Positions 35,994 through 44,489 of a stretch of DNA of 64,000 bases are shown piece after piece. Position 1 is the first letter of the stretch. Each line of letters begins with the position of its first letter. A program made the position numbers and the translations under genes. The stretch comes from Sphaerothrix epifaneia (GTDB lineage Bacteria > Cyanobacteriota > Cyanobacteriia > Phormidesmidales > Phormidesmidaceae): the NCBI RefSeq assembly GCF_042788235.1, contig NZ_JBHZOL010000100.1, positions 1 through 64,000 on the forward strand. Direction: 5' to 3'. Below the pieces are notes generated by a model that did no database searches, was not told the DNA's origin, and was given only the letters and a program-made list of their open reading frames with translations.

Positions 35994-36305
35994 ATGTCCT
36001 CAACCCTCAACAGCGAATCACCTCCCTTTCCCGGCGTTCCTGAGCCACCGCCTGAGTCGCCCAATCTGCCTCCTCAAGAACCTCCCACGTTGCCTTCTCC
36101 ACCTGAGCAACCAGCGTTCCCGCCAGAAGAACCTCCCAGCAACCCCCCAGAGGAACCTCCTACGATTCCGTCTCCACCAGAGGAACCTGCCATTCCGCCT
36201 ACTCCGGCAGAACCTCCCCTGTCACCCACCCCTCAAGAGTCTCCCTTTCCCTCCCCAGCTATGGAACGAACGCCGCTAGTTGCTAAACTAGCGGCGGCCA
36301 GCTAG
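35994..36305 (+). CDS. Proline-rich hypothetical ORF
   Basis: A 103-residue frame that is about one-third proline, built of imperfect PPEEPP and PSPPEEP units (about residues 8-85), with a short C-terminal helix-like end (RTPLVAKLAAAS). The ATG at 35994 is used; an in-frame TTG at 35955 would add 13 residues. No ribosome site is obvious. A perfect 11-bp hairpin sits inside its last codons. Low-complexity frames can be spurious, so this is a tentative call. Confidence 0.35.
   Translation: MSSTLNSESPPFPGVPEPPPESPNLPPQEPPTLPSPPEQPAFPPEEPPSNPPEEPPTIPSPPEEPAIPPTPAEPPLSPTPQESPFPSPAMERTPLVAKLAAAS
36271..36296. repeat. Perfect 11-bp inverted repeat at the end of the proline-rich ORF
   Basis: CGCCGCTAGTT (36271-36281) and AACTAGCGGCG (36286-36296) pair around a 4-base loop. 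No T-run follows on the plus strand, so it is not a classical terminator for the ORF. It lies between convergent genes and could act on either transcript. Confidence 0.6.
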
Positions 36306-36346
36306 TTGGCGCACAAACAACGTTAGGTGGCAGGGTTGCGCTGTGC

Positions 36347-37756
36347 TTAGTCCCTGGGGCCTGGTAAGACGATATTAAGCAGCAAGGCGGAAAGCCCACC
36401 TGTAGAAATACCCGATGAAAAGATGCTTTTGACCAACGGTGGCATGGCATCTAGCAAATCTGGAGAAAAGGTAACACCTAAGCCCAAAGCCAAAGACGTT
36501 GCCAGAATAATTGCCGATCGCTTGGTAAAGTTGACCGTTGACAAAATTTTGATGCCTGCTGCTGCCACGGTGCCAAACATGATCAAAGTGGCTCCACCCA
36601 ATACGGGTTGAGGAATGGCTTGTAAGACTGAACCAATTACGGGAAACAAGCCAAGCAGCACAAAAATGCCGGCAATAAAATAACCCACATAACGGCTACC
36701 AATGCCTGTCAACTGGATGACCCCATTGTTTTGGCTGAAAGTGGTGTTAGGGAAGGTATTAAAGCAGGCAGCTAAAAAGGAGTTGACTCCGTCGCCTAAG
36801 ACACCCCCCTTAATGCGCCGAAAATAGACTTCACCTCGAATGGGTTCTCCGGTGATTGAAGATGTCGCCGTTAAGTCACCAATCGACTCAATGGTCGTGA
36901 TCAGATATAAAAAGGCAAAGGGAATAAAGCCCGCAATCTCAAAGCCAAAGCCAAAGCGAAAAGGGATGGGCAAGGCAAAGATAGGGCCACCGCCTAACAG
37001 GTTGCTCAAGTCAACTAGCCCCATAAAGATAGAGACGAGGTAGCCGATGATTAACCCAATGGCAATGGAAGCCATGCGTAAAAAAGAGTTGCGGCTACTG
37101 TTGAGCAAAATAATGGTTACCAAAACCAGGGCTGCCAAAATCAAATTTTGAGGACTGCCATAGGTTCCGGCTTCTCTGGCTAATGGCCCCCCACCTACGG
37201 CGGTAATACCGACGTTAATCAGCGTTAGCCCAATCAGCGTGACGACTGTGCCCGTTACAAGCGGCGTAATCACACGGCTAGCCAGGTGCAGGAAGCGGCT
37301 AAAGATCATTTCAATAAATGAACCCACCAGGCACATGCCAAAAATAAGACCCAGCGCTTGGGTGGGTTCGGCTCCTGCTGCGACCGCGCCCCCCCCAACC
37401 GCCAGAATTGGCCCAATAAAAGCAAAGCTGGTTCCTTGAATGCTGAGCAAGCCAGAGCCAATTGGCCCAACTCGCTTGGCTTGAATAAAAGTGGCAATAC
37501 CCGAAACAAACAGCGACATACTGACTAAATAAGCTGCTGTTTCAGGCGGCAAGCCCAGCGCTCCCCCAATAATGAGCGATGGCGTAATAATGCCAATGAA
37601 GCTGGCTAAAACATGTTGTAAAGCTGCAAAAATAGCTTCGCGTACAGGAGGTCTATCTTCTAAACCGTAAATTAAATCAGATGGAACAACAGCTTCTGCG
37701 GCTACGGGTTGTTCAGCCTGGGCTGTTTCTAAATGAAGTTTTTCGCCACTGGACAT
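36347..37756 (-). CDS. NCS2-family xanthine/urate-type permease
   Basis: A 469-residue membrane protein with about 14 spans, a proton- or sodium-coupled nucleobase transporter. The NAT/NCS2 signature is QNNGVIQLTG near residues 341-350, very like the XanQ/UacT form that takes up xanthine or urate; uracil carriers differ here. The second NCS2 landmark is the GTSFAFIGPILAVGG segment. The gene is 455 bases divergent from a porin and near a urate hydroxylase and OHCU decarboxylase, so urate or xanthine import is the favoured role. Substrate choice between urate and xanthine is not decided by sequence. Confidence 0.92.
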   Translation of the reverse strand: MSSGEKLHLETAQAEQPVAAEAVVPSDLIYGLEDRPPVREAIFAALQHVLASFIGIITPSLIIGGALGLPPETAAYLVSMSLFVSGIATFIQAKRVGPIGSGLLSIQGTSFAFIGPILAVGGGAVAAGAEPTQALGLIFGMCLVGSFIEMIFSRFLHLASRVITPLVTGTVVTLIGLTLINVGITAVGGGPLAREAGTYGSPQNLILAALVLVTIILLNSSRNSFLRMASIAIGLIIGYLVSIFMGLVDLSNLLGGGPIFALPIPFRFGFGFEIAGFIPFAFLYLITTIESIGDLTATSSITGEPIRGEVYFRRIKGGVLGDGVNSFLAACFNTFPNTTFSQNNGVIQLTGIGSRYVGYFIAGIFVLLGLFPVIGSVLQAIPQPVLGGATLIMFGTVAAAGIKILSTVNFTKRSAIILATSLALGLGVTFSPDLLDAMPPLVKSIFSSGISTGGLSALLLNIVLPGPRD

Positions 37757-38211
37757 AGCTTATTTAGCCCTCTTGCTGCACCAAAAGTTTGAAGTTTTCG
37801 CCCGGTTTTGAGGACACAATCTTTTGCTTCTAAGTGACTGCAAAACATTTTTTGGTTAACGCAATCACCCTGAAATATTCTGTTTTTCAGCAAGCGCTAA
37901 TCGCTACAGCAGTTTAATAGGCTGAAAGACATTACGGCATTTTGGCGCAAAGTGTCAGCAGGTAAAAACTGCGCTAGAGAGCGTGTGTAAACCCATGAAT
38001 TCGCCTGTAGGGCAAGCTTCTAAAAGCGCTTGAAGATTAAAGATTGCGATCATTTTGAGGTAGCTTATCAGCTTTTGGTGTCGTTTGAATCTTCTATTAA
38101 GAACATCTTAAGTATTACGCAAAGTATTTTTCAAACTGTTCTCTTTGTTACGCTTGCTCTGTATAGATGCTGGTAATTTCTAATACCTAATCTGTGGTGT
38201 GAGGTTTTGAG
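37757..38211. other. Divergent control region between the purine permease and porin
   Basis: This 455-base AT-rich region holds a perfect GTA-N8-TAC at 38173-38186, the binding consensus of the nitrogen regulator NtcA, 25 bases before the porin start. No clear -10/-35 pair was assigned in either direction. No small gene is visible. Confidence 0.5.
38173..38186. promoter_or_regulatory. Candidate NtcA site (GTA-N8-TAC)
   Basis: The sequence GTAATTTCTAATAC matches the NtcA palindrome exactly. Six fixed bases give roughly 16 chance hits in a window this size, so it is weak evidence alone. It lies between a purine permease and a porin in a cluster with urate catabolism genes, which is the kind of nitrogen-regulated set where such a site is expected. 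It is very close to the porin ATG for an activator site. Confidence 0.35.
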
Positions 38212-40071
38212 ATGTTTGCTAAAGAAGCCTTAGGGGAGGGTGTTTATCCTCCTGTCGCTTTGCGCTGGCTACTGGTTTGGGGTTTGGGTTTATGGCTCAG
38301 TAGTTTTTCTCAAGTGGCGATCGCCTCTGAAACGATTGATGCTGAGTCGATAACCGATGAAACCACTGCGATCGCCAATGATACGGCAGCAGAATTAAGT
38401 CAAGAAATCGAGACAATATCCTCAATTTCTGACCTTAACTTGCCAGCCGAAGCTGATAGTAATGCGGCGATCGATTTGCTCGGTTTTGGACTGGAAGGTG
38501 ACTTAGCGCAAGTTACCAGCGTTTCTGAACTTTCTGATGTATCGCCGGGAGACTGGGCTTACGAAGCTTTGCGCCGCCTGGTTGAAGAATATCTCTGTCT
38601 AGAAGGGTATCCAGATTCCACCTTTCGCGGCGAACGGGCATTGACACGCTACGAATTTGCGGCAGGGCTAAATGCCTGTTTAGACAATATTGTGCAAGTC
38701 ATTTCAACCGGAGAAGATGCCGATTTGCTGGGCACGGTGCAGCGATTGCAAGAGCAGTTTGCTGCCGAACTGACCAATCTGCGGGCTGAAGTTGATGGCT
38801 TAGAGACGCGGACAGCTTTTCTCGAAGCCAGTCAATTTTCGACAACGACTAAGCTTAGAGGAATTGTTTTTGCCCATTTGAATACAGCATTTGCGGATGG
38901 AGACATCAAGGCAGAGGGCATCAACGTCTTTGTGCCAGCGCGTGATCCGGCCACGGGCGATCCGGTTGTGCGAACAATTGCAGATGATCCAGCCACGACC
39001 TTTAGCTACCTGGCCTGGATCAACTTTGATACTTCCTTTAGCGGCGCTGATTTGCTAACGCTACAGATGGCGGTTGGTAGTGGCAACGCCTCAGCTAACG
39101 CTTTTGCTTCTGCTGGCCTGTTTAATACCTTTGGTGTGCCCTTTCCGCTGCAAAGAGGCGGAATTGACAACAACGTCCCGGTTTTGCGAGAGCTGTCGTA
39201 TGCTTTTCCGGTGGGCGATCGCTTGCAGTTAGTGATTGGCCCCCGAATTAACTGGTACCGCTACTTTGACAACAACCGCTTTACCTTTTTAGTCACAGGC
39301 GCTAACAGCTTTAACTCTAGCGGTGGTACTCAAGTGAATGCTGTCGATCGCGGCGCAGGAGCGGTAGCCCTGTTTGACATTACTGATTGGCTAGATTTAC
39401 GCCTAGCCTACATGAATGAAAGTACTGAGTTTTTGCCCACTCAGCCTCCCGCTGGCGACCCCAACCGGGGGCTATTTGGCGGCACCAATACGCTGACAGC
39501 GCAGCTAGGGGTAACGCCCTTTGACGATTTGAACCTGCGTTTTCTCTACACCCGCACCAGTTTTCAGCCCAATGCGGCTGGGTTAGTGGGCGGAGCCTTG
39601 AGCGAACCTCTATATGGCTTTGCGGATGATGGTCAGGGGGGAGCGCTCAACGCTGCGGCTGCCGATACGTTTTTGTTCAATTTCGACTGGCTGGTCACTG
39701 ATTGGCTGGGACTATTTGGCCGTTATAGCTATGGCAGTACAGATCTCTATCCGGCAGCCGCCGGGATTGGCCGTGGCGAGATTAATGCCCAGTCGATTCA
39801 GCTAGGGGTTGCTTTTCCTAATTTGTTGAAGCAAGGAGCCTTGGCGACTATTTCCTATCTCAGACCCTTTTCAGTTTTGGATGGCCGCGATTTTCTCGTT
39901 TCTGGGGGCGGTAACGGCGGCATTCAAGAAGAGCTTGAAGTGACCTATCGCTATCCGCTAAATGATTACATGGCGATTGTGCCGTCCTTTTACTGGATAG
40001 GCAATGCCAACAACTTTAGCGACAACCCCGACATTTATGTGCTGAACCTGCAAACGCAGTTTTTCTTCTAA
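38212..40071 (+). CDS. SLH-domain OprB-type porin (iron-uptake-porin/SomA family)
   Basis: A 619-residue outer-membrane protein. A long signal peptide ends near residue 43 (SSFSQVAIASE). An acidic segment is followed by one SLH domain at about residues 108-155 (DVSPGDWAYEALRRLVEEYLCLEGYPDSTFRGERALTRYEFAAGL), a coiled coil (VQRLQEQFAAELTNLRAEVDGLETR), and a C-terminal barrel ending NLQTQFFF. The SLH domain and coiled coil bind peptidoglycan-linked polymer while the barrel forms the pore. Such porins are the main outer-membrane channels in cyanobacteria. Its place opposite the purine permease suggests it might serve uptake of the same solutes, which is inference. Confidence 0.93.
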   Translation: MFAKEALGEGVYPPVALRWLLVWGLGLWLSSFSQVAIASETIDAESITDETTAIANDTAAELSQEIETISSISDLNLPAEADSNAAIDLLGFGLEGDLAQVTSVSELSDVSPGDWAYEALRRLVEEYLCLEGYPDSTFRGERALTRYEFAAGLNACLDNIVQVISTGEDADLLGTVQRLQEQFAAELTNLRAEVDGLETRTAFLEASQFSTTTKLRGIVFAHLNTAFADGDIKAEGINVFVPARDPATGDPVVRTIADDPATTFSYLAWINFDTSFSGADLLTLQMAVGSGNASANAFASAGLFNTFGVPFPLQRGGIDNNVPVLRELSYAFPVGDRLQLVIGPRINWYRYFDNNRFTFLVTGANSFNSSGGTQVNAVDRGAGAVALFDITDWLDLRLAYMNESTEFLPTQPPAGDPNRGLFGGTNTLTAQLGVTPFDDLNLRFLYTRTSFQPNAAGLVGGALSEPLYGFADDGQGGALNAAAADTFLFNFDWLVTDWLGLFGRYSYGSTDLYPAAAGIGRGEINAQSIQLGVAFPNLLKQGALATISYLRPFSVLDGRDFLVSGGGNGGIQEELEVTYRYPLNDYMAIVPSFYWIGNANNFSDNPDIYVLNLQTQFFF

Positions 40072-40089
40072 CTGCTGAGATTGGGGACT

Positions 40090-40126
40090 GGGTTTTTGAC
40101 AGGGTACCGTCAGAAACCCGGTTTCT
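40090..40126. repeat. Stem-loop and AGAAACCCGGTTTCT palindrome after the porin gene
   Basis: GGGTTTTTGAC (40090-40100) pairs with GTCAGAAACCC (40109-40119) with one mismatch, and the right arm is shared with the palindrome AGAAACC-C-GGTTTCT (40112-40126). Two mutually exclusive folds are possible. It may end porin transcription. The 15-mer resembles a palindrome I recall as abundant in filamentous cyanobacteria, a recollection to be checked. Confidence 0.6.
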
Positions 40127-40170
40127 TGGGTTGCGAGAACTGTCGCACCGAGGTTGAGACGTTTAACTTG

Positions 40171-40189
40171 CTGCCAGCCGCTGCCAGAA
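40171..40189. repeat. Dispersed repeat copy A (CTGCCAGCCGCTGMCAGAA)
   Basis: This 19-mer matches 46340-46358 in 18 of 19 bases. Both copies are intergenic and both are followed within about 30 bases by CTTCTGTCTTGG or CTTCTGTCTTTGG. Only two copies occur in the window. Confidence 0.55.
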
Positions 40190-40384
40190 AAGTTGCCCTT
40201 CTGTCTTGGCGCTTTGCCTTTAGCGATCGCTGCTAGCCGCTTGCCGAAAAACGTTTATAGCTGCCTTTAGCGATAAAAAATAGATCCGTACAAATGCGGC
40301 CAATGGGTATCCCGCTGACAGTTGGCACCCCTACTCAAGGCTTAGAATGACCCACAAAGCGCTGAACAAGCTGAGTAAAAAGCG

Positions 40385-41548
40385 ATGGAAAATCTGAAAG
40401 CTATTGTCATCGGGGCTGGAATGGGAGGTTTAACCGCCGCGATCGCCCTGCGTCAGGCTGGCTATACAGTGGAAATTTACGATCGCGTGCGAGAGTTGCG
40501 CCCAGCCGGGGCGGGTATTTCGCTGTGGTCAAATGGGGTAAAGGTGCTCAATCGCCTTGGGCTGGGTGACAAAATTGCTGAAATTGGCGGCCAGATGGAT
40601 CGGATGGCCTATATTGCCAAAACGGGCGAAACCTTAACTGACTTTAGCCTTACTTCTATTGTTGAGCAGGTAGGGCAGCGTCCTTACCCGGTGTCGCGTA
40701 CCGATTTGCAACAAATGCTGCTAGACGCGTATGGCGCTGAGCAGGTGCAGCTTAATTCTAAATGCGTGGCCGTTGAGCAAGACGCCGATAGCGCCACCGC
40801 CATTTTTGAAGATGGCCGTCGGGCAACGGGTGATGTCTTAGTCGGCGCAGACGGCACCCACTCTATTATTCGTACCTATGTGCTGGGCGAAAAGGTTGAA
40901 CGTCGCTATGTGGGTTATGTCAACTGGAACGGGCTGGTGCCTGCCAGCGAAGACCTCGCCCCTAAAAATAGCTGGGTGATCTATGTTGGGGATGGTCAGC
41001 GGGCTTCAATGATGCCTGTCGGCGGCGATCGCTTTTATTTCTTTTTAGATGTGCCTTTGCCCAAAGACACCCCCCATGAGGCTAAAAACTACCGTGAGGA
41101 ACTCGCGGGCTACTTTAAGGATTGGGCTGAGCCTGTGCAGCGGCTGATTCAGCGGCTAGATCCCGAAAAAACCAACCGGGTTGAAATCCACGATATTGAA
41201 CCCCTGCAAACCTTAGCCAAAGGCCGGATTGTGCTGCTGGGGGATGCCGGACACAGCACCGCCCCTGATTTAGGTCAGGGTGGCTGTCAGGCCATGGAAG
41301 ATGCCTGGGTTTTGAGCAACTTGCTATTGACGACTAATATCAGCGTTGCCGATGCGCTTAAGCGCTATGAATTGGCTCGTAAAGACCGCGTAGCTGAAAT
41401 TATTCTCAAAGCGCGAGAACGCGCCGCTATGATTCACGGCAAAGCACCGGATAAAACCCAGCAGTGGTACGCCTCCCTAGCCCAAGAAGATGGCACCACG
41501 ATCAAGGGCGCGATCGCTAAGACGATTCTCAAAGGGCCACTACGTTAA
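40385..41548 (+). CDS. hpxO: FAD-dependent urate hydroxylase (HpxO-like)
   Basis: A 387-residue flavoprotein monooxygenase. The FAD-binding GAGMGG lies at residues 9-14, the DG motif is VGADGTHS, and the second FAD motif is VLLGDAGHSTAPDLGQGGCQAMED. Long segments match Klebsiella HpxO as I recall it: RRYVGYVNWNGLV, FYFFLDVPLP and TNRVEIHDIEPL. HpxO oxidises urate to 5-hydroxyisourate with NADH and O2. The stop codon overlaps the start of OHCU decarboxylase (TAATG), the next step but one in the route to allantoin. Related salicylate- or other aromatic hydroxylases are the alternative, but the gene context favours urate. Confidence 0.9.
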   Translation: MENLKAIVIGAGMGGLTAAIALRQAGYTVEIYDRVRELRPAGAGISLWSNGVKVLNRLGLGDKIAEIGGQMDRMAYIAKTGETLTDFSLTSIVEQVGQRPYPVSRTDLQQMLLDAYGAEQVQLNSKCVAVEQDADSATAIFEDGRRATGDVLVGADGTHSIIRTYVLGEKVERRYVGYVNWNGLVPASEDLAPKNSWVIYVGDGQRASMMPVGGDRFYFFLDVPLPKDTPHEAKNYREELAGYFKDWAEPVQRLIQRLDPEKTNRVEIHDIEPLQTLAKGRIVLLGDAGHSTAPDLGQGGCQAMEDAWVLSNLLLTTNISVADALKRYELARKDRVAEIILKARERAAMIHGKAPDKTQQWYASLAQEDGTTIKGAIAKTILKGPLR

Positions 41549-42045
41549 TGGTTTATGCGGTTACAGCCCTCAATCAGATGAGCCAGTCTGAGTTTGTAGC
41601 GGTTCTGGGGTCTGTTTTTGAAGATACGCCTGCGATCGCGGCTCAAGTCTGGCACCAGCGACCGTTTACGGGGATAGCCGATCTACACCAAAAAATGGTG
41701 ACGATTGTGGAGTCTTTGTCAGCCGCTGAGCAGCTAGCGCTGATTCGTGCCCACCCTGACCTGGGTAGCAAAGCTCAGATGGCCGCAGCTTCAGTTCAAG
41801 AGCAAGCCGGAGTGGGGCTAAATCGCCTCTCAGCGGCAGAATTTGAGCGCTTTCATCAGCTCAATCAGGCGTATAAAACTAAGTTTGGCTTTCCGTTTAT
41901 CGTAGCGGTCAAAAACCAGACCAAAGCGAGCATTTTGCAGGCGTTTGAGCAGCGCTTAGACCACAGTGCTGACCAAGAAAGACAGCAGGCGATCGCCGAG
42001 ATTACTCAAATTGCTGCCTTTCGCTTAGCCACCTTGGTGCAATAG
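41548..42045 (+). CDS. uraD: OHCU decarboxylase (UraD/HpxQ-like)
   Basis: A 165-residue protein of the 2-oxo-4-hydroxy-4-carboxy-5-ureidoimidazoline decarboxylase family, which makes S-allantoin. The catalytic histidine is H69 in IRAHPDLGSKAQ. The family signature KFGFPFIVAVK follows. The ATG overlaps the hpxO stop by one base (TAATG), so translation is coupled. The intermediate step, hydrolysis of 5-hydroxyisourate, has no gene in the window. The AKR gene starts 50 bases downstream on the same strand. Confidence 0.93.
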   Translation: MVYAVTALNQMSQSEFVAVLGSVFEDTPAIAAQVWHQRPFTGIADLHQKMVTIVESLSAAEQLALIRAHPDLGSKAQMAAASVQEQAGVGLNRLSAAEFERFHQLNQAYKTKFGFPFIVAVKNQTKASILQAFEQRLDHSADQERQQAIAEITQIAAFRLATLVQ

Positions 42046-42095
42046 CGCTGCTGGTTAAAATAGAAGCAATTGGCGATCGCATAGCCCAAAAAACC

Positions 42096-43085
42096 ATGAC
42101 AAACAAAAGCACCCGCCGGAATTTTCTCCTGACTGGCGCTGTGGTGGCAGGTGGCATTGTCGGCTGTCGAGTTTTAGGGCAAAGTGACAGCCCAGATCTC
42201 CAAACTACTCAATCCCAGCCCCTGCCTGAAACCGAGCCTATTCCCACCCGTCCGCTAGGCAACAGTTCAGCCACACTCCCCATTTTCGGCTTAGGTGGAG
42301 CCGGACGAACGCCGCTGTCTCAAATGGGTAAAGAAACAGAGGCGCGCGCTTTAATTGAAGGCGCTTTGCAACTGGGGATTCGCTATTTTGACACAGCCGC
42401 AAGCTATGGCCCTAGCGAAGAAAACTTAGGGCAGGTGTTGCCGCCTTTTCGCGATCAGTTGTTTATTGCCAGTAAGACAGCGGCTCGCGATCGCGATGGT
42501 GCATGGCGCGAATTAGAACGTTCGCTAACGCGCTTAAATACCGACTATCTAGACTTGTGGCAACTGCACCACGTCTCTTTTACAGAAGAAATTGCCGAAA
42601 TTTTTAGCGATCAAGGAGCCATTCAAGCGATTGAAGAAGCCAAAGCCCAGGGGGTGATTCGGCTAGCGGGCATTACCGGACATCACGATGCGGCTGTGAT
42701 TGTTGAAGGGCTGCAACGCTATCCGTTTGATACGACGCTCATTCCTGTCAATGCGGCTGAGGTGCATCATCCTGACTCTTTTATCGCTACGGTGCTGCCC
42801 GTTACCCAAGCGCAAAACGTTGGCACGATCGCGATGAAAGTACCAGCCTATGGGCGCTTGCTACAACCGGGCTTGCTCGATAGCTTTGAACAGGCTTTGG
42901 GATACAGCCTCTCGGTACCGGGGGTTCACGCTTGTACGGTAGCTGCCGAAAATGTGGAACAGCTAGAGCAAAACGTGAGGGCTGCTCGCCAGTTTCAGCC
43001 GCTAGATGAAAACACAATGGCCGCGATCGCTCAACGCACCGCCAGCCAGTGGCCAGATCTCACCTTTTACCACGCTTGGACTTAA
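42096..43085 (+). CDS. Aldo/keto reductase with Tat-lipoprotein signal
   Basis: A 329-residue protein. The N-terminus TRRNFLLTGAVVAGGIVGC combines a twin-arginine motif (RR at residues 7-8) with a lipobox ending at the cysteine near residue 24, so it is predicted to be folded in the cytoplasm, exported by Tat and lipid-anchored. The catalytic domain keeps the AKR tetrad: D and Y in YFDTAASYGPSEENLG, K in FIASKT, and H in LWQLHH. It lies 50 bases after uraD and may be cotranscribed. The substrate is unknown. Export of an NAD(P)H-dependent enzyme is odd unless a cofactor is carried along. Confidence 0.85.
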   Translation: MTNKSTRRNFLLTGAVVAGGIVGCRVLGQSDSPDLQTTQSQPLPETEPIPTRPLGNSSATLPIFGLGGAGRTPLSQMGKETEARALIEGALQLGIRYFDTAASYGPSEENLGQVLPPFRDQLFIASKTAARDRDGAWRELERSLTRLNTDYLDLWQLHHVSFTEEIAEIFSDQGAIQAIEEAKAQGVIRLAGITGHHDAAVIVEGLQRYPFDTTLIPVNAAEVHHPDSFIATVLPVTQAQNVGTIAMKVPAYGRLLQPGLLDSFEQALGYSLSVPGVHACTVAAENVEQLEQNVRAARQFQPLDENTMAAIAQRTASQWPDLTFYHAWT

Positions 43086-43113
43086 TGTTGATCTGACCTC
43101 AAGCGGCGATCGC

Positions 43114-43704
43114 CTAAAAGCGAGAACCGGGCTGCTGCAAAAAGGCGAGTTCTGCGGCAGTGCTATCGCGCCCTAAAATGGCATTGCGATGGGGAAAGCG
43201 GCCAAAGCGGGCAATCACCTCGCGGTGGCGATAGGCATAATCTAGGGTTGATTGTAGATCAGGGGCTTGCTGCACTAAGGCTTCAAATAGCGCCACAGAT
43301 TGGTTTTGATGCTCTAGGTTTTCGCTGTGTTCAAAGGGCAAATAGAGAAACAGTCGCTCAACGGGTAGCAAAGGGCGATCGCTTCCTTGAGCGATCGCCG
43401 ACTGAGCGGTAGAAAGCGCCAGGGCATCGGTCGCAAAACTCTGAGGCGTACCGCGAAACATATGGCGAGGAAACTGATCGAACAATATCACCAGCGCCAG
43501 CGTTCCTTGAGGTGTTTGCCTCCAGTTTTGATAGGTGCCTTGACGAGCCTGTTCGTAGCTAGCTAGAAACTGCTGCCGCACCTGCTGATCAAAGGCAGCC
43601 TGTTTTTGAAACCAGATGCGCCGCTGCTGACCGTAGTCGCTGTCCGGATCAGCAGGGTTGCCAAACCAAAAATTCAAGATGTCAACGGCAGGAGTGGCGT
43701 TCAT
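43114..43704 (-). CDS. DUF924 family protein
   Basis: A 196-residue soluble alpha-helical protein. Family features are DILNFWFG near the start, WRQTPQGTLALVILFDQFPRHMFRGTP, and the C-terminal HREVIARFGRFPHRNAILGR. DUF924 proteins are TPR-like, and their biochemical role is not established to my knowledge. It is convergent with the AKR gene and 38 bases from the methyltransferase, which is upstream on the same strand, so the two may form an operon. Confidence 0.92.
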   Translation of the reverse strand: MNATPAVDILNFWFGNPADPDSDYGQQRRIWFQKQAAFDQQVRQQFLASYEQARQGTYQNWRQTPQGTLALVILFDQFPRHMFRGTPQSFATDALALSTAQSAIAQGSDRPLLPVERLFLYLPFEHSENLEHQNQSVALFEALVQQAPDLQSTLDYAYRHREVIARFGRFPHRNAILGRDSTAAELAFLQQPGSRF

Positions 43705-43742
43705 GTCTAAAGGCGGAAATTTACCGTTAGCCCTTCTCTAGC

Positions 43743-44489
43743 TTATGCAGGTTTGCGAGCAATAAAGGCACGGTGATGGGGCGGTAGCTGAAAGGTGCCG
43801 TAGCTATCTGCTAGGGTGACGACAAAGCCAACTGCTGCTAACCAGTCTTTAATGGCGCTGCTGGGGTAAAGACGCTGGTAGTGAATTTCTTCATCCCGCC
43901 GATACGCTTCCCCGACTTGCCGAAAGGTAATGATCCGTCGCTTCAGCAGCGTTTGGGCTTGGTTTTGTATTTTTTCGAATAGCACTAGCCAATCTTCCCC
44001 TTCTCTAAATCCCTGCACAGGCTGAGTCTCTGCTGGCGGATTGGCTTCTAGCAAATCAAAAATTAGAAAACCCTCGGCACACAGCGCTGCATACACCCGC
44101 CGAAAAAAGTCCTGTAGCGTTTGAGCGTCGTTGTCAGGGTCGAAGCAGTAGTTAAGGCACTCGCCAATGGCGATCGCGGCTCGACAGGGTCGCAACTCAA
44201 CTTTAAACAGCGAATCAACTTTAAAGGTCGCTTGGGGGACTCGCTGGCGGGCGATCGCAATCATCGCCGCAGAGATATCTACTCCCATTACCTTGTACCC
44301 CGCAGCCACCAAAGCCTGGGTTGACAGGCCACTGCCACAGCCTAGATCCAGCACCCAATCTCCCGGCACTTGAACAGATTTGAGGATTGTTAAAATCTCT
44401 GGAATTGACTGCAGCACATAGCGATCGAACCCGACATCGTGAATATAGGCAAGATCTTCGCGATAAGCATCAGCTAAGCCAGAATTCAT
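43743..44489 (-). CDS. Class I SAM-dependent methyltransferase
   Basis: A 248-residue methyltransferase with the SAM-binding motif I VLDLGCGSGLSTQAL near residues 42-56, motif II GVDISAAMIAIAR, and an acidic GECLNYCFDPDNDAQ region. The acceptor substrate cannot be read from the sequence. It is transcribed with the DUF924 gene downstream. The ATG at 44489 gives a short polar lead-in before the core. Confidence 0.9.
   Translation of the reverse strand: MNSGLADAYREDLAYIHDVGFDRYVLQSIPEILTILKSVQVPGDWVLDLGCGSGLSTQALVAAGYKVMGVDISAAMIAIARQRVPQATFKVDSLFKVELRPCRAAIAIGECLNYCFDPDNDAQTLQDFFRRVYAALCAEGFLIFDLLEANPPAETQPVQGFREGEDWLVLFEKIQNQAQTLLKRRIITFRQVGEAYRRDEEIHYQRLYPSSAIKDWLAAVGFVVTLADSYGTFQLPPHHRAFIARKPA

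Larger units (their letters stand above)
40072..40384. other. Intergenic region with palindromes, porin to urate hydroxylase
   Basis: The 313 bases hold a stem-loop at 40090-40119, an overlapping 15-base palindrome (AGAAACCCGGTTTCT, 40112-40126), and a dispersed-repeat copy at 40171-40189. No gene is called. The ATG at 40385 has only a weak AGCG-type site upstream. Confidence 0.55.
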
